A DNA stretch of 6,194 nucleotides from an uncultured Lachnospiraceae bacterium (GTDB lineage Bacteria > Bacillota_A > Clostridia > Lachnospirales > Lachnospiraceae): contig CAMKAA010000066.1 in the NCBI GenBank assembly GCA_946410365.1, positions 1 to 6,194 of the forward strand. Reading direction: 5' to 3'. The notes beneath the pieces were generated by a model, which was not told the origin of the DNA, did not search any database, and saw only the letters and a program-made list of their open reading frames with translations. The translations under genes and the position numbers were made by a program. Positions 4,809 through 6,194 of the stretch are shown piece by piece. Each line of letters begins with the position of its first letter. Positions within the stretch are counted from its first letter, which is position 1.

Positions 4809-6194
4809 ACTTTCTCTCCGGATACGCCGCCTTTAGAAGTTTTCCCTGTCTGGCTGCTTCTCTGCGCTCTCTTTGCGGTTCCGGCACCGGAAGATGTCCC
4901 GGAGCTTCCGGAAGTCTTTCTCGCCGCTGTGCCGGCTGAATTCTTTTTTGCTGCTCCTGCGGAAGCCGCTGTTTTCGATGCTCCTGAGGAAGGCCTTTTT
5001 TTGGCGGTTCCTGCAGCAGACGTCCTTTTTGCTGTTCCTGCAGCAGACGTCTTTTTTGCGGCTCCGGCGGCAGATGTCTTTTTCACTGAGCTGCCGGAGG
5101 ACGTCCTGCCAGGAGCGGCTCCGCTCTTTTTGCGGGCAGCTGTTGCTGCTGTCTTTGCGCGGACCTGCCTTCTCTTTTTCTCGTTTCTTCTGATCCTCTC
5201 GGACTGTCTTCTGAGTTCGACGGGATGCGCTACATAATTGAGAGGAACAGTCACTGTAAACTTCGTTCCCTCTCCTTCAATACTGCTGACATCTATAGCA
5301 CCATGATGCTGCAGAATAATGCTCTTTGTTATGGAAAGACCAAGGCCGGTGCCTCCGACTTCCCGCGATCTGGATTTATCGACGCGGTAGAATCTCTCGT
5401 AGATCTTGTCAAGGGAATCCTGAGGAATACCCACTCCGGTGTCCTCGACGCTGATATAGAAATTATAGGGATCCGCATTGATCGTGACGCGGACTTTTCC
5501 GTGGTCCCTGTTATATTTGATGGCGTTCTCCACTAGGTTCGTGATGACCATGACCATCTTGACCTCGTCGATCTCCGCGTAAACTTCTCTCATGCTGACC
5601 ATCGTCAGCTCGATGTCTCTCTTTTGCGCGATGGGACGGAGCCTTCTGAGGATCATCTCGACCATCTCGTTGACATTGCACTCCTTGACATTGAGACGGG
5701 AATCTTTCCGATCCATACGAACAAGGGTCAACAGTTCAGTAATGATCTGGTTTTCGCGGTCCACCTCATTTTTGATATCGATCATGAACTCCCTGTACAT
5801 CTCAACAGGTACATTCTCCTGCTGAACCAGAGAATCAGCCAGAACTTTCATGGAAGTCATGGGGGTCTTCAGCTCATGAGATACATTTGATACGAATTCC
5901 TGCCTCGATTCGTCCAAGGCGTTCATTCTGGCAAGAACCTGATTAAAGGCTTCAGCTATATGCTCAGTCTCCGCAAATGCAGGGGCCTTAATGGGGTCCG
6001 TCGAGTACCCGGCTTTTACTGCGGATATCTCTCCGGAGAGCTTTTCAAACGGTTTCATCAGAACAGTGGACAGAACTAATGAAATCAACAACACCGCCAA
6101 TATCAGGATCACTTCCAGGAGCATAGCCTTCCGGCTTAATATTCCCAGTGTGTTTCTGATAGAGACGGTGGATACGCTGGCAAGCAGAACACCT
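4805..6194 (-). CDS. Sensor histidine kinase with Lys/Ala/Ser-rich histone-like C-terminal tail (N-terminus beyond window)
   Basis: Membrane sensor kinase of a two-component system. The frame stays open to the right edge, so the start, the first membrane segment and most of the sensor domain are missing; 462 residues are visible. Numbering from the Met codon at 6124, a membrane helix lies at about 3-22, a HAMP linker at about 23-75, the HisKA box at 78-93 (FVSNVSHELKTPMTSM, phosphoacceptor His83), the N box NLVENAIKYN at 196-205, the G1 box DTGVGIP at 228-234, the F box ERFYRVDKSRSRE at 243-255 and the G2 box GGTGLGLSI at 257-265. HAMP leads straight into HisKA with no PAS domain, unlike WalK. 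After the catalytic core ends near 300 comes an extra basic tail (302-439) rich in Lys, Ala, Ser, Thr and Gly, on the cytoplasmic side. The stop overlaps the TTG of the lipoprotein gene. A partner response regulator is expected upstream, out of view. The kinase call is certain; subfamily and signal are unknown. Confidence 0.95.
   Translation of the reverse strand, partial: GVLLASVSTVSIRNTLGILSRKAMLLEVILILAVLLISLVLSTVLMKPFEKLSGEISAVKAGYSTDPIKAPAFAETEHIAEAFNQVLARMNALDESRQEFVSNVSHELKTPMTSMKVLADSLVQQENVPVEMYREFMIDIKNEVDRENQIITELLTLVRMDRKDSRLNVKECNVNEMVEMILRRLRPIAQKRDIELTMVSMREVYAEIDEVKMVMVITNLVENAIKYNRDHGKVRVTINADPYNFYISVEDTGVGIPQDSLDKIYERFYRVDKSRSREVGGTGLGLSITKSIILQHHGAIDVSSIEGEGTKFTVTVPLNYVAHPVELRRQSERIRRNEKKRRQVRAKTAATAARKKSGAAPGRTSSGSSVKKTSAAGAAKKTSAAGTAKRTSAAGTAKKRPSSGASKTAASAGAAKKNSAGTAARKTSGSSGTSSGAGTAKRAQRSSQTGKTSKGGVSGEKV
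4814..4819 (-). promoter_or_regulatory. Ribosome binding site for the GerMN lipoprotein, inside the kinase gene
   Basis: GGAGAG on the minus strand lies five bases before the TTG at 4808 and is read as part of the last codons (Gly-Glu) of the kinase tail. It supports the TTG start and the TTGA stop-start overlap. Confidence 0.75.
4895..5083 (-). repeat. Seven 27-base units encoding a nine-residue repeat in the kinase tail
   Basis: The coding strand falls into seven consecutive nine-codon units, each opening with a basic residue: KKTSAAGAA, KKTSAAGTA, KRTSAAGTA, KKRPSSGAS, KTAASAGAA, KKNSAGTAA and RKTSGSSGT. The units at 5003-5029 and 5030-5056 differ at three of 27 bases, and the latter differs from the unit at 5057-5083 at five, so the first three look like fairly recent tandem copies; later units have diverged. 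The repeat stays in frame, so changes in copy number would alter tail length without breaking coupling to the next gene. Confidence 0.85.

Noticed and set aside
4808..5221. Kinase tail as a frameshift or sequencing artefact
   Set aside because: The tail is long, keeps a nine-residue register, has a consistent amino-acid composition, and ends in a TTGA overlap with a ribosome binding site for the next gene. An out-of-frame stretch would not be expected to show all of this.
4929..5237. Plus-strand open frame with Phe/Ala/Pro-rich repeats opposite the kinase tail
   Set aside because: It is the antisense reading of the 27-base repeats. The minus frame continues from a complete kinase domain and ends in a TTGA overlap with the next gene, so the minus strand is the coding one.
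4805..6194. Naming the kinase WalK or PhoR
   Set aside because: HAMP runs directly into HisKA with no PAS domain, and the sensor region lies outside the window, so no specific gene name is supported.

Overview
The window looks like chromosomal DNA from a low-to-moderate G+C Gram-positive of the class Clostridia, with a Lachnospiraceae-type gut anaerobe as best guess. The reasons are the Firmicutes pairing of comEC with holA, a GerMN-domain lipoprotein with a Gram-positive-style lipobox, GGAGG-type ribosome binding sites, frequent TTG starts, and the protein sequences themselves. The family placement is inference. I see no phage, insertion sequence, CRISPR, tRNA or rRNA signal.

All five genes lie on the minus strand, so the biological order runs from the right edge to the left. 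First comes a sensor histidine kinase whose N-terminus is cut off by the right edge (4805-6194). It is translationally coupled through a 4-base TTGA overlap to a lipoprotein with two GerMN-like domains (3873-4808). A strong intrinsic terminator sits directly after that gene (3827-3874) and closes the transcript. A 183-base intergenic region follows, with a possible weak promoter and two GC-rich hairpins. It leads into comEC, the DNA-uptake channel protein (1410-3689). After a 90-base gap holding a good promoter candidate and an 8-bp hairpin comes holA, the DNA polymerase III delta subunit (228-1319). Sixteen bases later starts mutY, the A/G-specific adenine glycosylase, of which only the first 70 codons are present (1-211).

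There are two functional modules. The right one is a membrane signalling pair, kinase plus extracytoplasmic lipoprotein, which recalls the actinobacterial MtrB-LpqB pair. The left one is a DNA-handling run: ComEC (uptake), HolA (clamp loading) and MutY (repair of oxidised-guanine mispairs). The comEC-holA adjacency is conserved in Firmicutes such as Bacillus subtilis (comEC ... yqeN).

The most unusual item is the C-terminus of the histidine kinase. Past a complete catalytic domain it carries about 138 extra residues. Some 121 of these in a row have no acidic residue and are almost entirely Lys, Arg, Ala, Ser, Thr and Gly, with a nine-residue repeat. It resembles a histone H1/AlgP-type nucleic-acid-binding tail fused to a membrane sensor kinase.
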